Shown here piece by piece: positions 12,257 to 23,900 of a stretch of 64,000 nt of DNA. The position numbers and the translations under genes are program-made. Numbering within the stretch: the stretch's first letter is position 1; each line of letters begins with the position of its first letter. The notes beneath the pieces were generated by a model. That model had not been told where the DNA came from. It saw nothing but the letters and a program-made list of their open reading frames with translations, and searched no databases. This stretch comes from Telmatactis stephensoni (taxonomy: Eukaryota > Cnidaria > Anthozoa > Actiniaria > Isophelliidae): assembly GCA_029948255.1 (NCBI GenBank), contig JALIZF010001746.1, positions 82,001 through 146,000 of the forward strand, given 5' to 3'.

Positions 12257-12833
12257 AATATTTTTTGTTTTGTAATACTTTTTCAGGTGAATTTTTAAAT
12301 TTTTCTAAATGAATTTTAATTTGGAAGATTCCATGATTGAAAACGCAATTTCGCAACTGTATACGTGTAGAATACTCTAAACTCGAGATGATTATTATTA
12401 GAATCCTTAGTGTGCATTAAAAGTCTTAAATGGTGCTGAACTATCTGATATATTGCTTCAGTTTTATTCTGTTGTAAAACTCAAGACATGCTGGACGTTT
12501 TTAGCACCAATAATTCTCACATTTATGGTAAGAATGGTGTTTTTAAAATCCTCTGACATTGCCGCAACAAGATACACACATGCACTCCAAAAAACTTTGA
12601 CGTTGGTCAAGTTGGTCAATCTCAATGTGAAGTTTTGCTGTTGTATTTCGTGATGTGGAAAAGCGCAATTCTAGCCCAAAACGCATGAAAGAAACTGCAC
12701 ATTTTAAATACCTAGAGGACGTTCTAGAAAATATGAACGCTGCCGCGAAATCAGTAAGACTATAATCACCGAAAAACCACCGAAGACGGGAAGAATTAAG
12801 AATTGAGAGAATTAACCTTTGAACCCGGGGAGG
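12257..12833. other. intergenic, nothing recognised
   Basis: An AT-rich stretch between two elements. A frame of about 66 codons at 12453 shows no family features and is likely chance. Confidence 0.4.
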
Positions 12834-13418
12834 GACTCCCTTATAAAAGGGGGCGGGGGTCCTCGTCGTCCCTTTTAGGGTTTGAAACCAGTGTTTTGGT
12901 CCCGCTTAGGGTGATGATGACGAGAATTCCCACCAACTGAGTTTTGTGGTCCTTTTTAGGGTATAAGACGGCCATAAGCCGGCGGTATAAGATCAACAAC
13001 AAAGTGCGTCAAAGTACACATGATATCGAGAAACCGAACCAAAATAACAGGTTATTGATTGGCGGTGTTACAGGAAACGATTTTTAACGACGATTTTCAG
13101 CGCAACGGCGTTGCGTTAAAAATCTTTCTCGTGTAACATGACACTTGGAACGATTTTCTTGAAATTTTCGCTTCGGCAACGCGTTGCGAGTTTTTTAATC
13201 CAAGTTAGAAACTCGCAACGCAAAATATTGCAAGTTGTTGCAACGTTGCGCGGAAAATCGTCGTTAAAAATAGTCTCGTGTAACACCGCCTTTAGGGGTG
13301 AAATTTCATCAATGCCACGCACATCATCTCACAATACATGTCCCTTTTAGGGGTCATTTTCAGAATTTCCCACGAGGACCCCCGCCCCCTTTTATAAGGG
13401 AGTACCCCCTCCCCCGGG
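12834..13418. mobile_element. hAT-like MITE, copy 2, with nested insertion
   Basis: The ends match the CCCGGGG family: CCCGGGGAGGGACTCCC at left and GGGAGTACCCCCTCCC before CCCGGG at right. The interior carries CCCTTTTAGGG-type motifs. No exact 8-bp duplication is visible; the flanks TTTGAACC and ATTGACCC differ at two bases, which suits an older insertion. A separate 230-bp element sits inside it. Confidence 0.7.
13061..13290. mobile_element. nested 230-bp foldback MITE
   Basis: The ends GGCGGTGTTAC and GTAACACCGCC are inverted, followed inward by GATTTTTAACGACGATTTTC and its near complement. It is inserted inside the CCCGGGG element and enlarges that element relative to its ~407-bp relatives. 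No duplication was resolved. Confidence 0.75.
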
Positions 13419-14186
13419 ATTGACCCCTCTCCAGCTCATTCTGATCAGTTTCTTTTTGTTTGACAGAAATTATTCGGGACTTCGAAATCAAACGATATCT
13501 AGAAGTGACACTGATTTTTCTCCGCAGTAAATTGTGTGATATTTTCACTATTTCAGCAGTAAGCTGAAGGTTTGTTCCCGAACAGACTATTTATAACAAC
13601 GATGACTGATTATAATTATAAACGGACATGCACAAGCCTTTCTAGTGACTCAAATGCAGAGGATTATAACGCCTCGCCTAGCGATGGAGTAACGGAAAAA
13701 ACAGGGGTTTACCGGCAGGCTTTCTTTCCCTCCTCTCCTCCCAAGTCCCCCTCCCCTTTCCCCTCCTTCCCCCTCTGCTCCCCTCCCTTTCCCTTGCCGA
13801 GAGCCAGCAACGCAGGCTAGAGATGACTTGGTAACAAGCCGTAACTATGGTAATAAACGGCATTAGCTCGCACTCGAGACAGCTCAAGGAAATGATATAA
13901 AATTACAAATGAAATTATATGATGATATGCTACTGAACATTGAAGGAAACTTAATAAATGAATAAAGTTAACGTTTTAAACTGATAAAGTTGACCGCTAG
14001 ACTGAGTCAAGTAAAATCTTGTTCTGTGACAGTTCTTCCGCGCTGTCTTGATTACTGACGGAATGTTCATTTCCAGTGATCTTTATTGCTTCCAGCCACG
14101 CCACGTTCTTGTCGCCCAGCTATGTTAGCTTATGTTCCGCTAGTGCTGAGCACTCAGATTTATCGAGACGGACGTAGGCCATGTCC

Positions 14187-14754
14187 TAGCCTGCGTCACA
14201 TCCGGACTTTTCCTCCGTTAAGTCCGTCTGCGAAAATAACGAACAAAACCGTGTTCTGAGACCCCCAGCATATAGCACGATTATATATAACAGACGCTGA
14301 TTGGCTGGCGCATTTTTTTTGTATTCTAACGAAACTCGTGATTGGCTCTATGATCACTGGTGTGTTTGTCTTCGCCATGACAACACTTCCGTTAGATTTA
14401 CCGTGATTATGAAAACAACCTACCTTTCGAAACATTCCAATCGAACATATTGCTAAATAATAGCCTTAGTTCACAAACATTCTCTCAAAGAGAAATTACG
14501 AGATTGGCCCCAGGTCATGCTAGCAATAAAGTTTGTTAATAACTGGAGTCCATCAAGCTGTCAAAACATCGACACTACCGTCTACGAACATTAAGCAAGC
14601 CAATCACGAGTTTCGTTAGAATTCAAAAAAAGCCCCAGCCAATCAGCGTCTGTTATATATAATCGTGCTATTTGCTGGGGGTCTCAGAACACGGGTTGCT
14701 CGCTATTTCGCAGACGGACTTAACGGAGGAAAAGTCCGGATGTGACGCAGGCTA
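14187..14754. mobile_element. MULE-like foldback with 9-bp target duplication
   Basis: A 568-bp element with ends TAGCCTGCGTCACATCCGG and the perfect complement, and arms of roughly 165 bp that include CGAAACTCGTGATTGGCT. It is bounded by identical 9-mers GCCATGTCC (14178-14186 and 14755-14763). Long terminal inverted repeats with a 9-bp duplication are typical of Mutator-like elements. No transposase is present. Confidence 0.8.
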
Positions 14755-15343
14755 GCCATGTCCTTGTCATGTGCTCAACCTTTTCAGTTCTTGTCTGTAG
14801 CGACCTCCCTGTCTCACCAATGTACACAACATTGCAATCGCAACAGTGGATCTCATAAATCACCGCACCCCTGTCTTGCGTTCACTTGGAATAAGATCTG
14901 TATTAGGCTTTGACAGTGGTCTTTTATTTGGTGGCTGCGAAGGATTCGCAGCATCGTTGCGGTGACTCCCCGTTACATAAGGGAGTACTGCAAATCCTTT
15001 TGGAGAATCACCGTTACTAAAATTATTACATTATACAGGGTACATTTTTCGGTGACATGAATCCCAAACTCAAATCGTGTAGATTTTGCGTTTAAACTAT
15101 TACCGCAGAAATCTATGTAAATGCATGCATACATGCATATCTTTTAAATTAAGAGCAAAGAGACATTTATTAATACAAGGAATTAAACAGAGATAAAATA
15201 CTGAGTCTAGAAAACATTTTTGTGCTCTCTCGCCACGCGTCGTTTTCACTGATATACGTCACATCCGTTTTTGCTTTATATTTCGCTTGCATTTTTACTT
15301 CGTCACCAGTGACCTGCAGCGATCACTGAACCATCACGTGACC

Positions 15344-15465
15344 GGAGTTTCACCCCTTTCCACATTTTATCACATTGACCAAAAATTCATCCTCTTTTGC
15401 GCGCGTTCAGCACGACCGTTGGGAACGGGCTCAAGCATATTCGTACAGAGGTAAATAAAGAAAAC
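15344..15465 (+). repeat. older dispersed repeat, left half, split by insertion
   Basis: This segment matches the left part of 45580-45778 (both contain CTTTCCACATTTTATCACAT and GGGCTCAAGCATATTCGTAC). Its right half resumes at 17804-17888 after the inserted 2.3-kb element. Confidence 0.8.
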
Positions 15466-17803
15466 CAGGTAGGTCCTTCATATATGGTACATTATAATGG
15501 GTCCTATTGTATATAACATAATAATAATAATAATAGCGGAGCTCCCGCGCGGGCCGAAGGCCCGCGCGAGCGGAGCACCATACCTAAGAAAAAATGGTAA
15601 CCCATCGAGTTGATTTTTCATGGACACACAGGGAGCCCAACGGCTGTACGTCCGTCCGTACATACATACATACATACATACATACGTCCGTACATACGTC
15701 CGTGTACATCGCGATGCTGATTGGCTGATTGCTTTTTGGCGCCAACTTGACGCGCGCTGACACTTTGAAAACTGAAAATTTACAAGTTTCCTTGCAGTTT
15801 TAACTTGCAAAGCTTAAAAGTAGTATTCTCGAAACCTCGTAAAAATTTAGCGATTTTGATGAACATTAATCTGTGCCAATCTTGACAGGTTAAAGCGAAA
15901 AAAACCGTACGTTTGAATTTTTTTCGGGCCTGGTGTCGTTTCAAAAACTGCTCGAAAGACGAAAGACACAGAGGATATTTTCAAAGTTGGACGACTTTTT
16001 AGTTGGATTCGTAGTTTAAAAAAATTCCTCATAATGAATAAGTCATTGAGGATCGTGTATTCTTCGTTTCGTGAAGATGCCTTCAATAAAGCTGCTTAAA
16101 AATCTAGCCAAAGTTGGAAATAAATCAAGAATCGTCTGCATTGAGCGTGAAACAAGGACCAGTATGCTTCGAAAAGACAACAAGGAAAGCACTTCAAGGT
16201 AAAGACCCTGGCCAGAAAATGATATCAAAAAGTCTCTTGTACCTATATTTGATCTTTTATCTTTGATTTGGGATTGATGACTTAAAAAAAACCTTTTATG
16301 CACGTTGAACTGTGGCCAAGTTTAAAGAAACACTCGATCAAGCCTTACATGAAAATAATGTACAACGACATTTTGTTTTACGGTGAACTTTTTGCACTAG
16401 TTCTAATAATAATAAAATTAGTAAAAAAATTGATTTTGAACTTATTTCAACCCCACTAATGTGTAAATACAGCTCAAGTTTTGGTCTGGAATTTAATGAA
16501 ACAATTGACAGGAAAAAAAGAAGGAATTTTGCCATGCAAACTAGAATTGTTTTTATACTTTATTCATCTGGATGAAGTTGCTCAGTGAGCCCTGTGAAGC
16601 CTTAAATACAGACTGAAAATGCTTAATTCCTTGTTTTCTTGTTATTTCAATTAGCTGTTTTTATAATCACTTTAAATTGTATTATCAGTGTAATCTGGAA
16701 GAGAAAAGTGGGAGACAAGTATTCGCCTAGCTAGTGTGTCATTCTTTTCTACATTAAATAACAAAACAAAATAACAACAACAACCACAAAAAACAAGATG
16801 TCACAAATATAGTGAAGACAGACAAATCAATATATGTTGTTCTGTAATATTCAGGATGTCGAAAAGGTTTAATTACTTGTATCAATTTAAAAAAATGTTT
16901 TGGAGATTTTGCTTTCTATTTCTGAAAATTATGAACCCTTACAAAGTCAGTTATGAAATCTGACAGTGAATCTGAATATTAAAATTTACTGTAACAAAGG
17001 TTACTGAGCATACAAGCCCATACAATATACAAACCAAAACCAAAACTTATTTTAAAAATGCTTTTTAAATAATCTTCATTTCAACTTTTTCAATTACCAC
17101 AGGAAGCCCAATTCATTTGAATCAAGAACATAAAAAAATTAAAATTGAAATTGGAGCTTTGCTTTTAGGTAGTAGTTGTTTTGAGTTGTTTTACAATTTC
17201 ATCTAAAGTCATGATTAGTGTAACCTGGAAGAGAGAATTCTTGTTTCGTGTAAAGACAACTATTTATCAGTGTTATTCAGTACTCTACATAATAAAAAAA
17301 AACCAAGATGCCACAATACTGTCAAGACAGAAAAATCTAAATATAATTTTCTGCAATGTCTAATTGTTTAATTGAAGGATGTTGAATTAGGTTCAGTATT
17401 TATGTGAATGAAATCAGTTTGAGGGATTTTTGCATCCTATTTCTGAGAATTATGAAGCACTACTACTAAGTCAATTATAAAATCTGACACAAATATCTGA
17501 ATAAATATCACTATGGTCACTGAGTTGAAAGCCTTATAATTCTCAGGAGACTGAAGGGCAAGAAATAAAGCTTGATCTATAGTCTTTATTTCAACTTTTA
17601 CAACAAAATGCAATATTTGTTTGCCTATTACCACAGCAAGCCCAATTCATTTGAATCAAAAACGTCAAAATAAAACAAAGTATTTAAAATTATTATTATA
17701 TTTAAATGGGAGCTCCGCTATTAGGTAGTACCTAATTTTTATATTAGTATTTCGTTATATACAATAGGACCCATTATAATGCACCATATATGAAGAACCT
17801 ACC
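15466..17803. mobile_element. 2.3-kb TIR element inserted in an older repeat
   Basis: The inverted ends share GGTAGGT, then CTTCATATATGG, then ATTATAATGGGTCCTATTGT, and further in AATAGCGGAGCTCCC. Both ends are bordered by GAAAAC (15460-15465 and 17804-17809), a probable target duplication. The paralogous repeat at 45580-45778 runs uninterrupted through this point and so serves as an empty site. The interior holds a GC-rich palindrome (about 15541-15577), a CATA run (about 15658-15685) and a diverged ~500-bp tandem duplication. No transposase frame was found. Confidence 0.8.
16685..17690 (+). repeat. diverged ~500-bp tandem duplication within the element
   Basis: The two units (about 16685-17165 and 17212-17690) share ordered blocks: AGTGTAA(T/C)CTGGAAGAG; AAGATG(T/C)CACAA; then TCTGA(A/G)AATTATGAA; and AAGCCCAATTCATTTGAATC. 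The order is kept but point changes and indels are common, so the duplication is old. Confidence 0.65.
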
Positions 17804-17888
17804 GAAAACGAAGATGGCGCGCGGATGAAGATAAAATATATAGGTGCGTACGAAAACAAGAAAAGCGGTCCTTCTCTGCTCCCTGTGG
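17804..17888 (+). repeat. older dispersed repeat, right half
   Basis: Continues the repeat begun at 15344: GCGGATGAAGATAAAATATA here corresponds to the GAGGATGAAGATAAAATATA region near 45718, and both copies end near CTGCTCCCTGTG. Confidence 0.8.
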
Positions 17889-19490
17889 AGATTCTTTATG
17901 TTATGCAGTTACTTGCAGGTCTTGTAGAAAATTATAATAGTCAAAATACAAGCTGTAACAAAGAAAGGCGACTTTCCATATAAACCTGTGCGGTAATTTA
18001 ATCTGCAAAATCTTAAGGTTCCAGTATAAAAAATGCAAACGTTTTCTGATGACTTTGATATTCCGAGATCTCCTGGTTTGACTTGAATCATTCTTGGTTC
18101 TTTTAGCAAAATATAAAGGTAGTTTATAAGTTCGTGTATTTGTCCTTCGATAATTTCCACTTGGAAGATTGTGATGCGATAATAAATGATTAGAAGTTAC
18201 CAGAGTTTAAAAAGCTGATAACGACATTTTTGCCCGTTGAAAGAGCCCGTTTCCAAAGTCAACATCCATGTAATTTTCGCAGTTTGCGGACGGCAATCTT
18301 TAATCTCGAGAGGAGCTGGGAACGAGTTTACTGGTGATCGAGTGAGTGATACATTTGCATATTCGCCCCCCCCCCCCCCCACAATAACTCGTGAATTTCA
18401 CGAGTTAAAAATGACCCTTAAAGCTGGTCAAAATCTTTCTTCATCTTATAACTCGATACGTTTCTACCTTGTGAAACCGTCCATTTAAGATTCAACGCCA
18501 AACATTCATATTCACGTATTTCTTCGAATTTCTCTAAAACCTCTCGAACGATTTTTTTTCAATAACTCAGTATCACTTTATAGATTTCTAAGTCAAAGCA
18601 AAGTTGGCTGATGAACGACTAAAAGCTTTGCATTTTATTGTTCAAGATTATGCAAATGTATTCACAGCTATGATGGTAATTTGCATAATGTAACACAAAG
18701 AATAGAATAGAAGAATAGACATTCAACAATGGTGTTATAGTGTGACCTCAACCCTTGACTTTGCCCTGAGATGTCACGATAACACGCCATTAAAGAACAC
18801 TTGTAACAGTTCAATGGATTGATACTTTTAGAAGATGATAATATAAAAATGAATATAAAAACATGCTTTAATTGCTTTACTATAAGGTTTTGTTTTAGAG
18901 CATTTTAAAGAAATTTTATTTCTGATCAGCTGAATAAAATATGACTGTAATTGAATATATGTTAATGATTACTCATGCAAATCACTGGTAGTTCAAGCGA
19001 GCTAACTCAAGCAGCAAGACATTACACTTGTGGAACAGCCATCGATCAACGCAAAGAGATTAATAAAGGTAAAATATTATCTTATAATAAATGCTACGTT
19101 TATACTATACTCAGATATTTGATAAGGTATTATATAACATTGTGAGGTCTAATTTCCGCAACTATACATCGACCATTTGTTTCTATTTTTGATGCAAGGT
19201 GTTTTTGTCGGGTAAATTCTACGTAGCCAAAACATAGAACCCAAAACAATGTTCTACGTTAATTTTCGGGGGATAAACTTAATCCGTTTTTCATAATTCA
19301 CAATATTACCATAACAAAGATACCAGGTGTATATATATATTATATTATATATATATTATATTATATTCATTTTCAAACTGATGCTTCATTTCTCAGTTGT
19401 GTTAATGCATTCATTTCTACAAATCAGCCTCTCGGTTACTCGGAAAATCTGGTCTTTTGTTCCACTATTGTTGCAAGTTGAGTGTGTTTA
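17889..19490. other. intergenic, simple repeats only
   Basis: Contains a poly-C run at about 18366-18380 and a TA/TTA-rich tract at about 19328-19368. No exon or RNA gene was recognised; the small frames here are not convincing. Confidence 0.4.
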
Positions 19491-19497
19491 TACGGAA

Positions 19498-19712
19498 TAG
19501 TCCATTTCACGGTTCTCGTGGCTCAACCTCAGCCTCGACACCGTGTAGTATATTCTTTAGAATTTGACTACAGCCCGTGGAATTTTAAAGTGTTTCGATT
19601 GTGTGTTGATGTGTGCATTCTTTACATTAACATGGGCTGCAGTCAATTTCTAAAGAATATGCTACACGCTGTCGAGGCTGAGATTGAGCGACGAGAACCG
19701 TGAAATGGTCTA
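19498..19712. mobile_element. Tc1/mariner-type MITE
   Basis: A 215-bp near-palindrome. The ends CCATTTCACGGTTCTCGT and ACGAGAACCGTGAAATGG are inverted, with TA at each outer boundary. Arms of about 70 bp include TCTTTAGAA and its complement. The TA flanks suggest, but do not prove, a Tc1/mariner origin. Confidence 0.7.
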
Positions 19713-20264
19713 TTGATGAAAATATGGCGATTCCTGGTTATGCATGACAAGTTGTACTGTAGAATCCAAGAGAACAAAGCTTGAAAAACATTTTCTTGGA
19801 TTAAAGAGTATCAGTCGTAAATATCCACACAACTGTCGTGTATGTTAATTTTCGGTTTCGCCCTCATTTACGGTACTGAATATTCGATTACAGCTGAGGG
19901 TGCACTTAGGTACTTAGTCGCACTTGCGTGTCTGAGTTAGCATGCTGAAATAAGAAGGATTCTTTCGTCTTGTTTGCATGACAAAACATGATCATGTTGT
20001 CAATGAGATTGGCAGGTTAGCACCATTTCATTGATACAGAGATTTTCAAATGGCTCGTATAATTAACAAGCATCAGAAAAACCATGGGCACCTACAAGTT
20101 TTCTCTTGGCCAATCAGGAGCTTGATCATTGTCTTTGTGGTTAGAGAACCATTTCTGATTGACCTAAAAACAACAGACACATTCCTGAAATATTTGTAGG
20201 TGCTTCGATTCGCACGACAACAGGTTGGCCATATTAACAGGGTATATTATTACAAGGAATAGAC

Positions 20265-20506
20265 GTCCAGTTTCTAATTACTAGAGACCGCTGAGTTTCC
20301 TGACAAAAGGTGCATTTATACAGCGTTAGCCTCGAGTCAACGTAAATTCTTCAAAAATACCAGTGAGAGAAATGCAGAAATTGTTGATAAAGAACAACAC
20401 AACAGTGGAGTTCATTCCCATGGGCTTTCTTGAAAAGGAGGCTAAGGCTGCATAAATGCGCCTTTTGTCAGGAAACTCAGCGGTCTCTAGTAATTGGAAA
20501 CTGGAC
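20265..20506. repeat. 242-bp foldback repeat
   Basis: The inverted ends GTCCAGTTTCTAATTACTAG and CTAGTAATTGGAAACTGGAC, followed by CTGAGTTTCCTGACAAAAGG and its complement, give arms of about 55 bp. It directly abuts a second foldback. Confidence 0.75.
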
Positions 20507-20665
20507 TATTCTTGGTTTGCAACCATTCCCAGGAGATTGAATTGAACAAAAGAAACGGCGGCCATGCTGGTGGACTTGACAAAAGAAAACCACTACCGTG
20601 ACTGGTGAACCTTTTGCCCAATTCATTCTCCATGGAATGGTACGTTGCAAACCAAGAATACAGTG
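20507..20665. repeat. 159-bp foldback repeat (TATTCTTGGTTTGCA ends)
   Basis: The ends TATTCTTGGTTTGCAAC and GTTGCAAACCAAGAATA are inverted. The same terminal motif bounds the larger element at 38561-39130, so the two are probably related. Confidence 0.7.
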
Positions 20666-20996
20666 CAATCTCTAGTTGTCGGGCCATGCAAAACTGAGGT
20701 GGTCGTATGACGGAATTCCATTATAGCCGGACAAACTGCTTCTTGTAGGTGTTGGCCTACCTCCTATCGAGATTGATTGTCATGTTTAAATTTTTTATTT
20801 TTAGGTTTATCAATCAAAAACACTCTTTTTCAAAAGCTTGTATTTTGTCTTGTAATCACACTTGAAACAAAAGTGGCTTTTGCATGGCAACCAAAGGAAA
20901 CCAAAATTATGCCATTTGTCACGAGTAGCCATTTGAACCTGCACATATGAATAAACATTGACAGAGACATGTATGCTTTGTTGTCCACAGTTCAAT

Positions 20997-23900
20997 ATGG
21001 CTTCTCACTGGACACAATTCCACTTTAACCTGCCAACCATGTTACGTATCGCCATCGCTGAGTTTTTTGCAACTTTTATTCTTGTGGTAAGATAAATGTT
21101 CGTAGTGAAGAATATCCCAATTAGCACATAAAGTGATAGTCACTACTTAGTGATGCTCTTGTTGGTATAGTGATCCAGTAAGTACAAATATCTAGCGCTT
21201 GTTGTCGACAAAAAACAGGAAAACCCCGAAAAGTCATTGCATGTTTTAGACATATTTCAGCATTCAGTATAAATGAGTCAATCTAACTAATCTAAATACA
21301 AATAGTGGAATGGTTTAACCCTTCGTTTCTCTCGCTCAAGAACAAGATGAGTAATCACCCTTTTCAAACAGCGCATCTTTGTAAATATAGATTTATGCTT
21401 CTTCCTATTTTGTTGTTTTCTAGACCTTTGGATGTGGATCCATTGCTCAAATGGTTTTAAGTCGACAGGAAAAGGGCACCTTCTTTTCTGTCAACTTTGC
21501 TTGGGGTATTGGTATAACACTTGGATGTTATTGGGCAGGAGGCATTTCTGGTAAGTCAGCGGCCTGTAATCTATTCACGTAAATGAAATGATTTCTTCAC
21601 TCGCGCAAATATGTAGTATTGTCTCAGTTAGATTTTATAACGCTTTAATTTAAAATTCATGTTTTTGTATTGTTCCTTCTGTTCCATTCACCGTGACTGT
21701 CGTGACTGCATTTATTTGCATCCTTACCGGTATTAAAACCATTTTATTAAAGATATAAAAACTTTCATTTGATATTTCATGGTTTTTAGGTGCTCACATG
21801 AACCCAGCGGTGACATTAGCTTTTGTCGTTGCTCGGAAAATGTGTTGGAGAAAGTTACCCGTTTACTGGTTGGCGCAGCTGCTTGGTGCCATCTTTGCAT
21901 CTGCTTGTGTCTATGGCGTTTACATTGGTAAGCTTTGTTTGATTTAAAGTACTTATTTGTATGAACACTTTTATTTTGCAAGAGATTTTTGACAAGACAA
22001 CGAATCCTGCATAATAAAACAAAACTACCATAATGTAAAACATGAAGCACATTTTTTACGCTGTGTTGTGTCTCAGCGTTCTCATTATTGTTGGTCAACG
22101 TACGTTGAGAATGTTGCCCGAGGGGGGCTGTACTGCTTTGTGCGAGTGGTCAGGTAACTGGTTAATGCGTCTCCCTCGATCCTTAAATAAAGTTATTGTA
22201 TTGTATTGTAATGATCGGCGGTCGATTTTGACTATTTTTGGCTTAGAAAATCCAAGTTAAAGTTTATGCAAATGAACCAAAATCTTTATCCGATATAAAG
22301 ATCTACGCTACGGTAGTGATCTCCATTGTATTTTCTAATGAATTATTAATGAGATTGATTCTATAAATTTTTAGGTATATTGAATATTTAGATTTTGTAA
22401 AACTTATATTATGATTTTATAATCAATTCTAAACTTAAAGTGCCTATAAAATCTAGCCAGAGATGATTTTTTTAAACAGAACTTTGCCTCTTAAAATATT
22501 TTAAAAAGTGGGTCCTTCAATTCTTTTTGGCCGGGAAAAAGCCTTGCAAAGTTGGAGAAAAGGCACATTTTGGGCATCCTGTTGAAAAAATTGTGACCGG
22601 AACTCTTGGGGAACTGAGACCCAGTACTAAGGAATAAAGTTAAATTTCAACGCTACAAGCTCTTGGGTTGTTGCTATGCACTCTATATAAGGTGGCTCGA
22701 TACAGTTTTTTATTGACAATGCTTCCGTTTTTCACTTCACGAATTGAGCAACTTACTCTTGACTAACCATAAGGGTTTTTACACCAGTTATTGAACTTGA
22801 ATCAAAGTTTTGATTTTTGTCTATTTCACTTCTATTCGTGTTGTCATAGCGACGGTAAACAAAGATGGCTGAAATCAAATTTTCTAAAATATAGAAAAGT
22901 AATAATTTATATTGTGCAAAAAGTAATACCAACAATAGTAATCAGTATAGAATTTCGAAAAAGGATGAAGAGAAAAAAAAAAATAAAATAAAAATTGAAA
23001 TAAAAAAAAGGTTTTCTTTTTTGTCCGTTTCAGTGTAATTGGTGTTCTCATGGCAACGATATAAAAATATGGCTGAAATCAGTTTTTCTGAAATATCTCT
23101 TGATTTCAAAGAATTCCAGGCACCCGAATACTATGTAACAAAGTACATACCAAGGTAAAGGACACAGCACAGGATTAAATGTCTTTGATTGAAGTAATTT
23201 GGAATAAAGGACCGGAAATTGGCAAATTCGCATTAGTTATGTTTTCGCGATTTATTCGAAAACGGCTTCGTATTTTTTTAAATTTAGCCTTAAATTCTTT
23301 GTTTTGGTATGCAGTTTATTGCCCATATAGTCCCTTGTCTAGAGCTGCTCAAGTTCGAAAGATATTTTAGAAAATTTGATTTCAGCCATCTTTGTTTACC
23401 GTCGCTATGGCAACACAAATCGAAGTGAAATAGACAAAAATATAAACTTTGATTCAACTTCAATAACTAGTATATAAATCGTTTTGGTTGGTCAAGAGTT
23501 AATTGCTCAATTCGTGGAATGAAAAACGGAAGAATTGTCAATAAAAAACTATATCGAGCCACCTTAACTTGTGCTAAAAATTCTACTACTTTGATATAGC
23601 TATTTTGCGCTCTTTCTTTGAGTCTAAATGCCGTGACTAGACACTTGTCCCTTAAAGTCCCTTAACCAAATGAGTTTATTATTAACCAAATTCGTCCTAG
23701 CCTTTCAAAGAACGCGGTTTTTAGTCTTGAGAAACAGATTTGAATGGACGGGAACACTGGGAAAAAACTTCACATCTTTGACTTCGCGATCGCTTTAATT
23801 ATATTTTTCCAACATATTAAACTTTTAAAAAATGTACATTTTCGCTAGGGTTTATAGGGACTTTAATTTGTAACTAGTGTAACTCTACTAATAAAGAAAG

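Noticed and set aside
15478..15810. 110-codon minus frame with a YVCMYVCMY-type repeat
   Set aside because: Driven by the CATA repeat in the 2.3-kb element; no family features.
19482..19703. 73-codon plus frame ending in VEAEIERREP
   Set aside because: It coincides with the arms of a palindromic MITE.
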